From Pirellulaceae bacterium (GTDB taxonomy: Bacteria; Planctomycetota; Planctomycetia; Pirellulales; Pirellulaceae): a stretch of DNA of 64,000 bases. Numbering within the stretch: position 1 is the first letter of the stretch; every line of letters begins with the position of its first letter. The notes below the pieces were generated by a model that made no database searches, was not told the DNA's origin, and saw nothing but the letters and a program-made list of their open reading frames with translations. This document shows positions 27,639-36,865 of this stretch, piece by piece. Made by a program: the position numbers and the translations under genes. The stretch covers positions 124,001 through 188,000 of the forward strand of contig JAQWSU010000049.1 in NCBI GenBank assembly GCA_029243025.1. Reading direction: 5' to 3'.

Positions 27639-28922
27639 GTGTCCAAACGCTTTCAACTATCTCGTCGTCGTTTTATGAAGACAGCAGCAAGTGCAAGTAC
27701 AGCTTTTGCTCTACCCAACATCGTGCCCGGATCCGCCTTGGGCATGAACGGTATCGTGGCCCCGAGTGAACGGATCGTGATGGGGGGAATTGGAATCGGC
27801 AATCGTGGGACGTACGACCTGGGTTGCTTTCTACAACAGCCGGACGTTCAATTCGTAGCGATCTGCGATGTGAAGGAATCAGCTCGCAATGCAGCCAAAG
27901 GGCGCGTCGACACACGCAACGGCAACAACGATTGTGAAACTTATCGAGACCTCCGAGTTTTGCTAGACCGAGCGGACATCGACGGCGTTCTGATTGCGAC
28001 AGGTCCCAATTGGCACGCGACGGCAGCCACGATGGCCGCAAAAGCAGGCAAGGATGTCTACTGCGAAAAACCGTCAACGAAAAACATTCAACAGAGTCTT
28101 GATTTAGCAAAAATCTTTAAACGAACAGGTCGTGTCTTTCAAGCTGGAACGCAACGGCGAAATCTACCGCACTTTGAGTTCGCCTGCGAGTTGGCAAGAA
28201 CCGGGAGGCTAGGCACACTTCGAAAGGTCTACGCACATCCGGCTGGCATGACCACAAAAACCAGTGGATGGGCGACTCCTCAACCCGAACCTAACAAAGA
28301 GGACGTGGATTGGGATATGTATCTTGGTCCCGCCGCATGGCGTCCCTTCAACAAGGCACATTTGGACGGCTTCAACTTCGAGAAGGGCGGCGGCATGGTC
28401 GGTGGCGGCGTGTTGGAATGGGGTTCGCATTGCGTCGATTTATGCCAATGGGCGAACAACGCTGATCGAACAGCACCGGTTGAATATTTTCCACCGAGCG
28501 ATGGCCAAGTCGTGGCCAATTACGAGAATGGCGTCCAACTCATCATTCGCGAGAAAGATTGGATTCCCCTCGGGTCCTGTCCGGTGCGATTCGAGGGCGA
28601 CGATGGCTGGATCGAAACGGGTGACAGTGGCAAATTTGTCTTGAGTTCACCGGAGCTTTTGGCGGGACGGAAAGTGGCTGAGATCGGTGGCTATCCGGCA
28701 ACCTTCCACGTCCGCGATTTCTTGAATTGCGTTAAGTCGCGGGGCGAGCCAAGAGCCACAGCCGAAACGGCCTGTTACGCCCACATTGCCTGCCACGCAG
28801 CCAATATCGCCGTCTATTTGGACCGCGAGCTGAAATACGATCCGGTCAAGAATGAATTCATCGATGATCCGCAAGCCAATCGGCTCAGATCCGAAGCATT
28901 GCGTGAACCTTGGCGCATCTAA
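27639..28922 (+). CDS. Tat-exported Gfo/Idh/MocA-family oxidoreductase
   Basis: A 427-residue protein. The twin-arginine signal SRRRFMKTAASAS is followed by a Rossmann domain (VMGGIGIGNRGTYDLG) and the EKP motif (VYCEKPSTKN) of the Gfo/Idh/MocA family. Then comes the alpha/beta C-terminal domain with GWATPQPEPNKEDVDWDMYL, a planctomycete-type insertion. The start is taken as GTG at 27639, because AAGGA stands eight bases upstream; a TTG nine codons earlier is the alternative. The protein probably acts outside the cytoplasm on a sugar or inositol-like substrate; the true reaction is unknown. It heads a two-gene operon with a HEAT-repeat protein 49 bp downstream. Confidence 0.88.
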   Translation: MSKRFQLSRRRFMKTAASASTAFALPNIVPGSALGMNGIVAPSERIVMGGIGIGNRGTYDLGCFLQQPDVQFVAICDVKESARNAAKGRVDTRNGNNDCETYRDLRVLLDRADIDGVLIATGPNWHATAATMAAKAGKDVYCEKPSTKNIQQSLDLAKIFKRTGRVFQAGTQRRNLPHFEFACELARTGRLGTLRKVYAHPAGMTTKTSGWATPQPEPNKEDVDWDMYLGPAAWRPFNKAHLDGFNFEKGGGMVGGGVLEWGSHCVDLCQWANNADRTAPVEYFPPSDGQVVANYENGVQLIIREKDWIPLGSCPVRFEGDDGWIETGDSGKFVLSSPELLAGRKVAEIGGYPATFHVRDFLNCVKSRGEPRATAETACYAHIACHAANIAVYLDRELKYDPVKNEFIDDPQANRLRSEALREPWRI

Positions 28923-28971
28923 AGTGGCCAAACCTGTTGACTCATCAGCTCCTTTCCAGACGGAAATAAAA

Positions 28972-31098
28972 ATGAATATGACCTCGTTTCAAAATACAGC
29001 GTTTGCTTTTTTACTCACCTTCATCACGGGCTCGTTTGCTCAACAAACGTGCCTTGCCCAGACCGACCGAGAGGCAGAATTAATTGCGATTTTGCAGTCC
29101 GACGCTCCGGGGGCTGAAAAGGCAATTACCTGCAAACACCTTGCTGTCCATGGAACCGCCCATGCAGTTCCAGAACTCGCGAAATTACTGCCAGACCCGA
29201 AGCTCACCTCTTGGGCCCGAACTGCGTTAGAAGTCATTCCTGACGACTCGGCCGATGAAGCACTTCGATCCGCCCTAACCCATCTGGACACCGGCCGTCC
29301 GCTGATAGGAGTTATTAACTCCATCGCAACGCGTGGCGACACGGCCGCCGTTCCCGCACTAGTCGAACGGCTTCAGTCGGATCACCCAGAAGTCCGAATC
29401 GCCGCCGCCGTTGCGTTGGGAAAGATTGGCGATGCGCCGGCCCAACAGGCTCTTGAAAACGGCCTGGCAAAGCTGGCCACGCAAGCGAATCCGGGTGTTG
29501 CGGAAGGATGCATCTTGGTTGCAGAACAACAATACGATCGCGGAGACCTTGCTGCAGCCGCGACGCTTTACGCAAAGGTACGTGAGGCTCAGGTCGCGAA
29601 GCAACGAATGCTCGAGGCGACACGAGGGCTCATTTTAGCCCAAAACTCAGCCGAACTTCTCAGCGAGCTATTGCAATCGGAAGACAAAGATCATTTTGGA
29701 CTCGGCCTGCGTACCGCACGTGAACTTCCGGGCCAGGAAATCACGGACGCGTTGGTTCAAGCTTTAGACAATGCGGAAACCAAACGTCAAAGTATGATTG
29801 TCCTCTCACTTGCCGAACGCGATCGCGACTCGGTACTTCCGGCGATCCTACGTCTTGCTGGCTCAGGAAATTCGAACGCTCGAAAAAATGCGTTCCTTGT
29901 GCTCGGCAATGTGGGCAATGCATCCACCGTCGATACTCTCCTCGATGGCGCCTCCGATGCGGATGGCGAAGTGGCCGAATCGGCCAAGGACGCTCTTGCG
30001 GCCCTCACCGACCCGGCCGTCGACGCCGCCATCAAACGTCGCCTATCGGAGGCTGAGGGATCCACTCGTACGGCGATCATTGAAACCATTGGCGCTCGCC
30101 GTATCGACGCCATCTCTGACCTGCTGATCGCGGCGGATGACAGCGATCCCAAAGTTAGAACAGCCGCTCTGACCGCCTTAGGTGCCACGGTGGGACCCGA
30201 TAATTTGACGGAACTGGTCCAACGCTTCACGAATCCGAAACATGCAACCGACCAGGGGACAGCGCTTAAGGCATTGACAACTGCCAGCACTCGAATGCCC
30301 GACCGTGATGCGTGTGCGACTCATTTGACAACGGCCATGAAAAATCAACCTCTCGAAACCCAAGCTGCACTCATCGCCATTCTTGGCAATGTGGGTGGCT
30401 CGAAGGCACTCCAAACCGTTGCCGCATCCGCCAATCACGAGCAGGATGCACTCAAAGATGCCGCCAGTAAAACTCTTGGCAAATGGATGACACCCGACGC
30501 AGCGCCGGTATTACTGGAACTCGCCCAGCCAAAAGCAAACGGCAAATACCAAATCCGCGCCTTGCGTGGCTACTTGCGAATCGCGCGTCAGATGCAACTC
30601 ACCCCCGCCGAACGAGCAGAGATGTGCGAACAAGCACTCCGATCCGCCGGAAGAGATCAAGAGCGCGCTTTGGCTCTGCGTGTTTTGGAGATTCATCCCA
30701 GCCTGGATTCGCTCGCTGTCGCCATCAAAGCCAAACAAACCCCGGTGATCCAGGATGCGGCTCACCAAACCTCGCTGCGAGTTGCAAAAAGTCTTCCCGG
30801 ACAGGCAGCCGAAGTGGCAGCAATCCTGGAGAAAGGAGGGTTAAAACCAGCAAAAATCGAAATCCTCCGGGCAACCTACGGAACCGGCGACCAATCGAAA
30901 GATGTCACCGAACATCTGCAACGAAACGTTGGTCAACTGCCGATCATCAGCCTGCCATCGGCTAGTTACAATACGGCCTTTGACGGCGATCCGGCACCTG
31001 GAGTCGTGAAACAATTGACCGTGGAATACAAGATCGATGGCAGTCAAGGCGAAGCGTCCTTCCCAGAAAATGCCGCCATCATCTTGCCCACGCCATAA
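28972..31098 (+). CDS. Exported HEAT-repeat protein
   Basis: A 708-residue protein with a signal peptide (residues to about 25, ending CLAQ). A long array of HEAT repeats follows; blocks such as DHPEVRIAAAVALGKIGDAP and DPKVRTAALTALGATVG are typical. The Ala/Leu/Glu-rich helical composition extends to about residue 670. The last ~40 residues are beta-rich (VEYKIDGSQGEASFPENA) and may form a small cap. The start at 28972 is chosen from the GGAA eight bases upstream. It lies 49 bp downstream of the Gfo/Idh/MocA gene, so both are probably on one mRNA. The role is likely protein-protein docking in the periplasm; no enzyme motif is visible. Confidence 0.85.
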   Translation: MNMTSFQNTAFAFLLTFITGSFAQQTCLAQTDREAELIAILQSDAPGAEKAITCKHLAVHGTAHAVPELAKLLPDPKLTSWARTALEVIPDDSADEALRSALTHLDTGRPLIGVINSIATRGDTAAVPALVERLQSDHPEVRIAAAVALGKIGDAPAQQALENGLAKLATQANPGVAEGCILVAEQQYDRGDLAAAATLYAKVREAQVAKQRMLEATRGLILAQNSAELLSELLQSEDKDHFGLGLRTARELPGQEITDALVQALDNAETKRQSMIVLSLAERDRDSVLPAILRLAGSGNSNARKNAFLVLGNVGNASTVDTLLDGASDADGEVAESAKDALAALTDPAVDAAIKRRLSEAEGSTRTAIIETIGARRIDAISDLLIAADDSDPKVRTAALTALGATVGPDNLTELVQRFTNPKHATDQGTALKALTTASTRMPDRDACATHLTTAMKNQPLETQAALIAILGNVGGSKALQTVAASANHEQDALKDAASKTLGKWMTPDAAPVLLELAQPKANGKYQIRALRGYLRIARQMQLTPAERAEMCEQALRSAGRDQERALALRVLEIHPSLDSLAVAIKAKQTPVIQDAAHQTSLRVAKSLPGQAAEVAAILEKGGLKPAKIEILRATYGTGDQSKDVTEHLQRNVGQLPIISLPSASYNTAFDGDPAPGVVKQLTVEYKIDGSQGEASFPENAAIILPTP

Positions 31099-31122
31099 GC
31101 CGGACGAAGCCGCATCTCGAAC

Positions 31123-31153
31123 AACGCAGGGCTACGACCGCAGGCCCTGCGTT
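31123..31153. terminator. Hairpin between convergent genes
   Basis: A perfect 10-bp inverted repeat, AACGCAGGGC and GCCCTGCGTT (31123-31132 and 31144-31153), with an 11-nt loop. It lies between the 3' ends of the rightward HEAT gene and the leftward GDYXXLXY gene, the expected place for a bidirectional terminator. No T-run follows in either direction, so its strength is doubtful. Confidence 0.55.
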
Positions 31154-31217
31154 ACCCTGAATGTGTCAGCCGACCCATCCACGAACCGGCGACCTCTCAA
31201 CAAGGTATCATCCTACT

Positions 31218-31721
31218 TCAGTCGGCTTCTTCGACTTTCGAGCCTGCCTTCGTCGCCGGATCCGCATCGGTCAAATCAGCATTTCGCAGGCCGACCAACG
31301 CGCTTCCCCCACGAAGCGCGACTTTCAACTCGCCGTACTTTGCATTGGCGTAATCTTTCGCGTGGCCTTCTTGAAAGAAAAACGAATCCGTTGCGATACG
31401 TATCCCCTGGGCGCCTTTCGAGAATCTCAATCGATATTCGCCCTGCTTTAACGGACCGCCGTCATCCACCCGCACCACTTTGGCGACACGCGTTGGACTC
31501 AGTTGAACCACAAATTGACCACGTCGTTGATTTGGTGCCACCCCGTTGAGATCGTACCGCAAGGACATGTAATCTCCCTGCATCAGCGACCGCGGATCTC
31601 GCGTTTCGAGTGGAAGATAGATCGTAACTCCATTTCGGATGGTCGCCTCCTTCTTCGCGATCATGCCGTTCACCACGCCAAACACGACAAGTGTCGTCAA
31701 CCAAAAGACGAGAGTTTTCAT
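31218..31721 (-). CDS. GDYXXLXY-domain membrane-anchored protein
   Basis: A 167-residue protein with one N-terminal membrane segment (LVFWLTTLVVFGVVNGMIA) and then a soluble domain with the family signature QGDYMSLRY near residue 56. The start at 31721 is preferred over a GTG- or ATG-preceded longer form because AAGGAGG stands eight bases before it. The family usually occurs beside DUF2157 and DUF4401 membrane proteins, and that is the arrangement here. The function is unknown. This third gene appears intact, while the two upstream partners are broken. Its start codon overlaps the original stop of the DUF4401 gene (TGATG). Confidence 0.85.
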   Translation of the reverse strand: MKTLVFWLTTLVVFGVVNGMIAKKEATIRNGVTIYLPLETRDPRSLMQGDYMSLRYDLNGVAPNQRRGQFVVQLSPTRVAKVVRVDDGGPLKQGEYRLRFSKGAQGIRIATDSFFFQEGHAKDYANAKYGELKVALRGGSALVGLRNADLTDADPATKAGSKVEEAD

Positions 31722-32780
31722 CACGAGGCCTCCTTTGCCCATTGCCGATGTTCGAGTAACAACCGGGTAACCAACAACACGGCATCACTGCCCATCAGGA
31801 TCCAGCTCTTGGTGAACAAACTAATTTGCCACTCATGGTAGACGACGACAATAAATACGGAAAAAACAAGATTCCGATGCTCAACAGATAACGATCATTC
31901 CGCGCATAGCCCAGGACTCACAACCCCAGAGCAGCTAAAACTTCCGGTGTAGTGACCGCCGCCAAACAAACCGCCGCCAACACAGCGATTACCATTGGTT
32001 CTGACCTAAATGCTTTCCACCCTCCGGCAAGCCATTGATAAAGCCAGATCAGACATAACGTCAAAACGACCTTGGCAGGCCACCCAACTGCGGAAAATTG
32101 ATCGGCGGGCAAGAGGGTTAACATTAATGTGCCGGGCACTGCGATCGCCATCGCACAGCCCAATGGTCGCAACACCCATAAATTCGGTCGATACATAAAG
32201 ACGACGCTAAGAAGGATGAGTTCGACCAATAATTCCAGATGTATCAACGGCCAGAAATCATTGATCAACATCCAGACCGAGAGACAGACAACTGCCAATA
32301 AACAAGACAGAAATCGATGTGAATCATCGTCGTAAAGTGGATAGAGCACTAGGCAAAGTAAGATCGAAGCGATGGCCACGCTGCCTCCTGCCATCTCGCC
32401 TCCCCAAAGATTGGCCGCATCGATAAGTATCAACCCATGTGCGAGAGTACTGATCGCCAATGCAAGCTTAACCCAGAATAAATGTGACTGAGTTCGACGT
32501 AATAGCGTTGCAGCGCCAAACAGTAACAAACCCGGCAACAGCGCCATGATAGGGTTATCGCTGATGAGTCCGCCCCCCCCCCTAAACAAATGCCAAAACA
32601 AAGAGTCGCTATCCAAGCACCAAAAGCCATCAAAACTTTGACAAACCACGGATCCCTTATCGCGATCTTTTCACCACAAAGATGATTTTCAATATCTGCA
32701 CAGCCAGCTGCATCGACCAGACCTTGCTTTGACAATTCAGTCAACATCTTCCCGACAGTTAATGAGCTTTCAGACATCAT
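31721..32780 (-). pseudogene. DUF4401 membrane protein, broken (two frameshifts, one stop)
   Basis: The gene starts at ATG 32780 (MMSESSLTVGKML), inside the end of the DUF2157 gene. It reads to LCFGICLGGG, then meets a run of ten G on the coding strand (32582-32573). Continuing needs a change of frame (11 or 8 G). In the new frame it reads GLISDNPIMALLPGLLLFG and on to VLAALGL, then an in-frame TGA (31920-31918). The same frame continues VLGYARNDRYLLSIGILFF to a six-T run (31866-31861), after which the frame must change again to read YHEWQISLFTKSWILMGSDA and LLLEHRQWAKEAS. The last stop overlaps the next gene's ATG. So the whole DUF4401 length is present but cannot be translated intact. Confidence 0.75.
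32573..32582. repeat. Ten-base C/G homopolymer at a frameshift
   Basis: A run of ten C on the plus strand (ten G on the coding strand) lies exactly where the DUF4401 reading frame shifts. Eight or eleven bases would restore the frame. Such runs slip easily in replication, transcription and sequencing, so the length may vary or be misread. Confidence 0.85.
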
Positions 32781-33795
32781 GATGTTCAAGACTCCCAGCA
32801 ATTCTCCGCAACACAAATGCTGCGGAAGTGGAGACACCAAGTACGAGCAAGCCTGTCAGTAAAAAGTCGGCCGCTTCCTCAAAATCGGTTCCCAGGTTCG
32901 TCACAAGGAACGCCAAGAGGAGGATGGATACTGACGAGACATTCAGCCCTAGACAGAACAGATCCGGGCGGCGATAGCGAAAATAGTATTGGCCAACCAC
33001 GAGGCCAATCGCCAAACCAATCGCTCCCAAAAACAAACCGCCACCAATACTCGGGGCAATAATCAGTAGGAGAGATGGAATCGTGAGTGGAACCACCACT
33101 ACCAGCCAGAGCACCTGCTGCCCCCAACGGTGCCTAAGCCACTCCACTCCTCTTTGCAATCCAACCTCTCGCGCTAGGAGCCCCATCGCATTCAGCATCG
33201 CCAGCAGCAAACAGATTCCCCAGCCGAACTCTGAGTGGTCGGAAATGTCTGCCTGAAACCAAAACAAAATCAACGCCACGTTACTGACAGCCAGCCAGAA
33301 AACCCAAAGTGCAAAAAATCTCGAAATAGAAACCCAGGGAAAAATAAGCGCTGCCCAAATCGCATAGATGGGCCAAGCATCGGCGCCCGTTTGGTAGATC
33401 TGACCATAAACGGCAAGTAGAACTCCTACGAGAACACATGCGGACAACAACAACACCTTCCCGGTGATTTTTTCCAATCCATTGGCGAAGGCACCTACCG
33501 CGCAACCCCAGAGTAAACTCTCGATGATTCCGAACTTGACCACAGGATGCATTCGCTTCCAATTGAAGGCAAAGCAGAAGATCACCCCCGCCAATAGAAG
33601 CGCCGATCCAACAAACAACAAACATCGGCTCGCCAAACGCTACCATGGGTGGCCCTGAGAACTCCACTCAAGCGCAGCGTCCCGAGCTCAATCATCAATC
33701 AGACCTGCCACGTAAAGTTCTTCGATCGTTTTCTGATGAACAGGAAGACGGAGAACTTCTTGCCTTAAACCAATCAAGTCGATGGATTTTGACAT
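32770..33795 (-). pseudogene. DUF2157 membrane protein with two in-frame stops
   Basis: From ATG 33795 one frame runs through MSKSIDLIGLRQEVLR and IEELYVAGLIDD, then a TGA (33690-33688), then ARDAALEWSSQGHPW, then a TAG (33642-33640), then RLASRCLLFVGSALLLAGVI and on to 32770. The N-terminal helical segment before the first membrane helix, GLI..-ARDAALEW....W-R-A, is what DUF2157 proteins normally carry. Its continuation across both stops in one frame points to two point mutations in a once intact gene. A TTG at 33636 after the second stop could still start a 288-residue truncated form with about eight membrane segments. Family function is unknown. Confidence 0.75.
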
Positions 33796-34119
33796 CTAGG
33801 TTGATTCTCAACTTTCATCCATCACGAGACGTTCTTAACTAATCAGCAACAGACTATGGGCAAGCACGACTCCAACTCGGCTTAGCTGTCGAGAGAATCG
33901 CCATCGCTGCCTTTCTGAATCGCAAGGAATTTCGCGATTAGTTTACCACACATCTCTTTTCGACCTGACTTGTCTCGACCTAAAGAGGGCAAAACAAGAT
34001 TCCAACCAAATTCGGCCTCAAGAAATGGGCCCCACGTGGCTCCGACCTTCGCATAATCAGTTAGGCTGTAACGGGCAGCAGGCTTGCATCACCGTCTATC
34101 ATCGTCAGAGACCAAGAAC
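33796..34119. other. Divergent intergenic region
   Basis: This 324-bp region lies between the start of the broken DUF2157 gene and the sulfatase gene. It probably carries both promoters, but no clear -35/-10 pair was found. The short rightward open frame at 33645-33842 is antisense to the DUF2157 gene and is not considered real. Confidence 0.45.
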
Positions 34120-35565
34120 ATGAAAATACATCTTTTTCTCGTTGCCTTCCTGGCCGCATCCTTCCTTTCATCACGGTGCCCGGCGGATGACGCGAAACCG
34201 AATATATTGCTACTGTGCGTTGATGATCTCCGCCCGGAGTTGGCTTGCTACGGTGCTTCCTACATCAATTCACCTCACATTGATCTTTTAGCGAAGCAGG
34301 GGCGACGATTCGCCAAGCACTATGTACAAGCTCCTACCTGCGGTGCCTCGCGATATACCTTGCTAACCGGTCAATACGGTGGGAACAATAACGGTGCTCT
34401 ATTTCAACGGGCGGCAAAGATCAATACCGATCCCGCTTCCGTTGCCCCCAGTATGCCAAACTGGTTTCGTCAACAGGGGTACACCACGGTTTCGATCGGT
34501 AAGGTTTCTCATCACCCCGGTGGGCGTGGCGGAAAAGACTGGAATGACGCCGACCAACCTGAAATGCCCGAATCCTGGGATCGACATCTTTTACCCGCCG
34601 GGGCTTGGCTGCACCCCCGAGGCTGGATGCACGGCCTCGCGAAGGGTGAAATTCGCCTAAAGGCGGGCGAGATGGACGTTTTTCAGTCCACGATTGGCGA
34701 CGACAACATTTATCCTGACGGAGTTGCAATTGACAGCGCCCTCGAACAGCTTGACCTACTTAGCTCCGATCGACAAAAGCCGTTTTTCCTAGCAATTGGA
34801 ATCTTGCGACCCCACTTGCCATTGGGTGCTCCCGCGAAATATCTGGAACCTTATCGTGATGCACAACTTCCACCGACTCCCCATCCCAACAAGCCTTCCG
34901 GAAAAACGACGTGGCACGGCTCAGGCGAGTTCATGAAGTACAACCGATGGCAAAGAAACCCTAATTTGGATGCTGAATTCGCGCTGCAAGTGCGTAAGCA
35001 CTACGCGGCCTGTGTTAGCTATGCCGATGCTCAAGTTGGTCGCATCCTCAATCGACTCAAGAAGACATCAGCCGCCGACAACACAATCATCATTCTCTGG
35101 GGAGACCATGGCTGGCACCTCGGAGAACATGGAGTCTGGGGGAAACACACGCTATTTGAAGAGTCTTTGCATTCGCCGCTGATTATTTACTACCCTGGAA
35201 TCACGCAACCAGGCAGAGCGAGCGAAGCAGTCGTTGAATCGTTGGATCTTTTCCCAACGCTTTGTGATTTGGCCGATCTACCGGAGCCTAACTTTGTTGA
35301 CGGCGTATCATTACGTCCACAACTGGAAAAACCGGAAATGGTCGGACACCCGGCCATTTCGTACAATCGCGGCGCCCAAACAATTCGCACGGCGACACAT
35401 CGACTAATCGTTCACAAGGGTGGACATCTCGAACTTTACGATCATCGTTCCAACACAAAAGAAACCAAGAATATTGCCAACGCCAATCCATCCCTGGTGA
35501 CAAAGTTGTCGACCATGCTCCAGAAACGGCTGCGACCAGAATCCGAATTCGGTCGCCGACCATAA
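34120..35565 (+). CDS. Exported sulfatase (iduronate-2-sulfatase type)
   Basis: A 481-residue type I sulfatase with a signal peptide (to about residue 23, SSRCPADDA). Metal ligands are in [12 protein letters not shown]. The signature is [16 protein letters not shown], in which the Cys (about residue 74) must be converted to formylglycine. Further sites are [29 protein letters not shown] (metal-binding Asp and His, catalytic His and Lys) and a C-terminal domain. The motifs fit the iduronate-2-sulfatase-like subfamily. The start is ATG 34120, although its ribosome site is weak. Planctomycetes use many such enzymes on sulfated algal or animal polysaccharides. A true formylglycine-generating enzyme must be encoded elsewhere. 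Confidence 0.92.
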   Translation: MKIHLFLVAFLAASFLSSRCPADDAKPNILLLCVDDLRPELACYGASYINSPHIDLLAKQGRRFAKHYVQAPTCGASRYTLLTGQYGGNNNGALFQRAAKINTDPASVAPSMPNWFRQQGYTTVSIGKVSHHPGGRGGKDWNDADQPEMPESWDRHLLPAGAWLHPRGWMHGLAKGEIRLKAGEMDVFQSTIGDDNIYPDGVAIDSALEQLDLLSSDRQKPFFLAIGILRPHLPLGAPAKYLEPYRDAQLPPTPHPNKPSGKTTWHGSGEFMKYNRWQRNPNLDAEFALQVRKHYAACVSYADAQVGRILNRLKKTSAADNTIIILWGDHGWHLGEHGVWGKHTLFEESLHSPLIIYYPGITQPGRASEAVVESLDLFPTLCDLADLPEPNFVDGVSLRPQLEKPEMVGHPAISYNRGAQTIRTATHRLIVHKGGHLELYDHRSNTKETKNIANANPSLVTKLSTMLQKRLRPESEFGRRP

Positions 35566-35620
35566 AACCTAAGCCCCCCGCACCTTGGTGGGCGCAACAA
35601 TCCACCGGAAAGGTACATGG

Positions 35621-35782
35621 TCAGTTATCGTTAACGGCTGAGTGTCTGGTGGGTGAGTAAGCGGTATCGATCATGCGTTTCCGTTGCTGAATCTCGATAA
35701 TTGTCCTCATTGCGGCCCGAAGTTGACGATACATCCTCCGCTCCTCATCTGCTTGCAATTCTTTTTGTTGGTTTTGATCCAT
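35621..35782 (-). CDS. Small helical hypothetical protein
   Basis: A 53-residue, highly charged, helix-rich protein (MDQNQQKELQADEERRMYRQ at the N-terminus, then QLRAAMRTIIEIQQRKRMID). The start at 35782 follows AAGGGG about twelve bases upstream. No membrane segment or known domain is visible. The amphipathic pattern suggests a short coiled coil or a peptide that binds a partner. The 3' ends of this gene and the sulfatase gene converge. Confidence 0.4.
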   Translation of the reverse strand: MDQNQQKELQADEERRMYRQLRAAMRTIIEIQQRKRMIDTAYSPTRHSAVNDN

Positions 35783-36187
35783 TCTGCTGAAGACCCCTTC
35801 TAGGTGTGTCAATCAAGTTGCATGTTCTACCGTTCGTATTCGAGATGAACGATTAGGCAGTTCCTCGTAGCGGTATGCCCTAAGAGTAGAAAACCCGATT
35901 TAAGGAATTCTGTCCAGCATTTCCCACAGCAGGGATCTTCTCGCCCCACCTTTCGGACTGTTTCGCAGGTCATTGAACTCCCCCCAATGGTTCCAGCAGC
36001 CCAAAACGGACAGAAAGCATATCGGATCGCGTCACCCTTCTTACAAAAGCGCACCCAGCTGTCAGTTGTCGATTGCCAGAATTGGCTGGGCCACTTACAC
36101 TCAGTTCTTATGACGGCCTGGGTTCGCCAACGACGCAAATTTCCATTGGCAGTCGAATCTTCTATTTATCTGAGGGAATCCGAAAGC
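35783..36187. other. Intergenic region upstream of cold-shock gene
   Basis: This 405-bp region contains open frames on both strands that are not supported by ribosome sites. On the minus strand a fragment with two CxxC-like pieces (FCPFW and CCGKC) resembles a decayed zinc-ribbon, but this is weak. The right end (GAGGGA at 36172-36177) is the ribosome site of the cold-shock gene. Confidence 0.4.
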
Positions 36188-36823
36188 GTGATTGAAGGTG
36201 AAATTCAACATTTGGTGATTGAAAAAGGATTTGGATTTATCAAATCGGCGGACAGCGGTGACGATGTATTCTTTCACCAGTCGGCGGTTAACGCACCATT
36301 GGATACATTAGCACCCGGTCAGCCGGTGCGTTTCGAGTTGGATCCCAAGTCGGAAAAACCCCGAGCCGGAAGGGTACAAATAATTGCCGGTGCAAGCCCG
36401 AACAACTCTTGCACCACCTCGGACCGAAACAGCGTCAAACGTTTCACATCGAAGTCTCGTGACCCACGTTCCTCCACGTCACAGCATCGATCGCCGCGCC
36501 CACGATTCGGTCGCGCGCCTACCGATTGGAAACAGGGATTCGTGACCAAATTACATCGAAAAACTTATTCCGGATTCATCTCTTCGATAGAACATGGCCC
36601 TGAATACTTGTTTGCGGCCGAATCGGTTTCCGGCGAGAAGCAGTACTCGCGACTTTCCATCGGTGATTACGTTCAGTTCATCGTCGGCAAGCCGGACCCC
36701 GAGACCCCCAAACAGCCGATTGCAAGCGAAGTACAGGTGATCGAGAAAGACGTCAAGCATGACGGCAACAAACAACTCGCTCGCCACCCAAAAGCTCGCA
36801 AGAGAAAGCCAAGCTGGCGTTAG
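36188..36823 (+). CDS. Two-domain cold-shock-like protein
   Basis: A 211-residue protein starting at GTG 36188 with GAGGGA ten bases upstream; longer starts would add residues with no support. Residues 1-65 form a cold-shock domain with RNP1 (EKGFGFIKS) and RNP2 (DDVFFHQSAV). A basic, Ser/Arg-rich linker follows (about residues 75-115). Then comes a second cold-shock-like fold at about 118-195, with KTYSGFISSIEHG and YVQFIVGKP, in which the RNP motifs are degenerate. The C-terminus is very basic (HPKARKRKPSWR). RNA or single-stranded DNA binding is likely. Single-domain Csp proteins are about 70 residues, so this is an expanded form. Confidence 0.85.
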   Translation: MIEGEIQHLVIEKGFGFIKSADSGDDVFFHQSAVNAPLDTLAPGQPVRFELDPKSEKPRAGRVQIIAGASPNNSCTTSDRNSVKRFTSKSRDPRSSTSQHRSPRPRFGRAPTDWKQGFVTKLHRKTYSGFISSIEHGPEYLFAAESVSGEKQYSRLSIGDYVQFIVGKPDPETPKQPIASEVQVIEKDVKHDGNKQLARHPKARKRKPSWR

Positions 36824-36865
36824 CCGCTCAGCCGACTGTTGAGATCATCGTTTCGCGTTCGCGAA

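Noticed and set aside
31918-33690. Stop-codon recoding or programmed frameshifting in the DUF2157/DUF4401 genes
   Set aside because: The three stops are both TGA and TAG, no recoding hairpin is evident, and other genes here use TGA and TAG as normal stops. Gene decay is simpler.
35577-35600. Terminator after the sulfatase gene (GCACC-TT-GGTGGGC)
   Set aside because: The stem is short and bulged and there is no T-run; too weak to call.
35827-36138. Minus-strand open frame with FCPFW and CCGKC, like a broken zinc-ribbon protein
   Set aside because: No ribosome site, no intact CxxC pairs and only a loose resemblance; not enough for a gene or pseudogene call.
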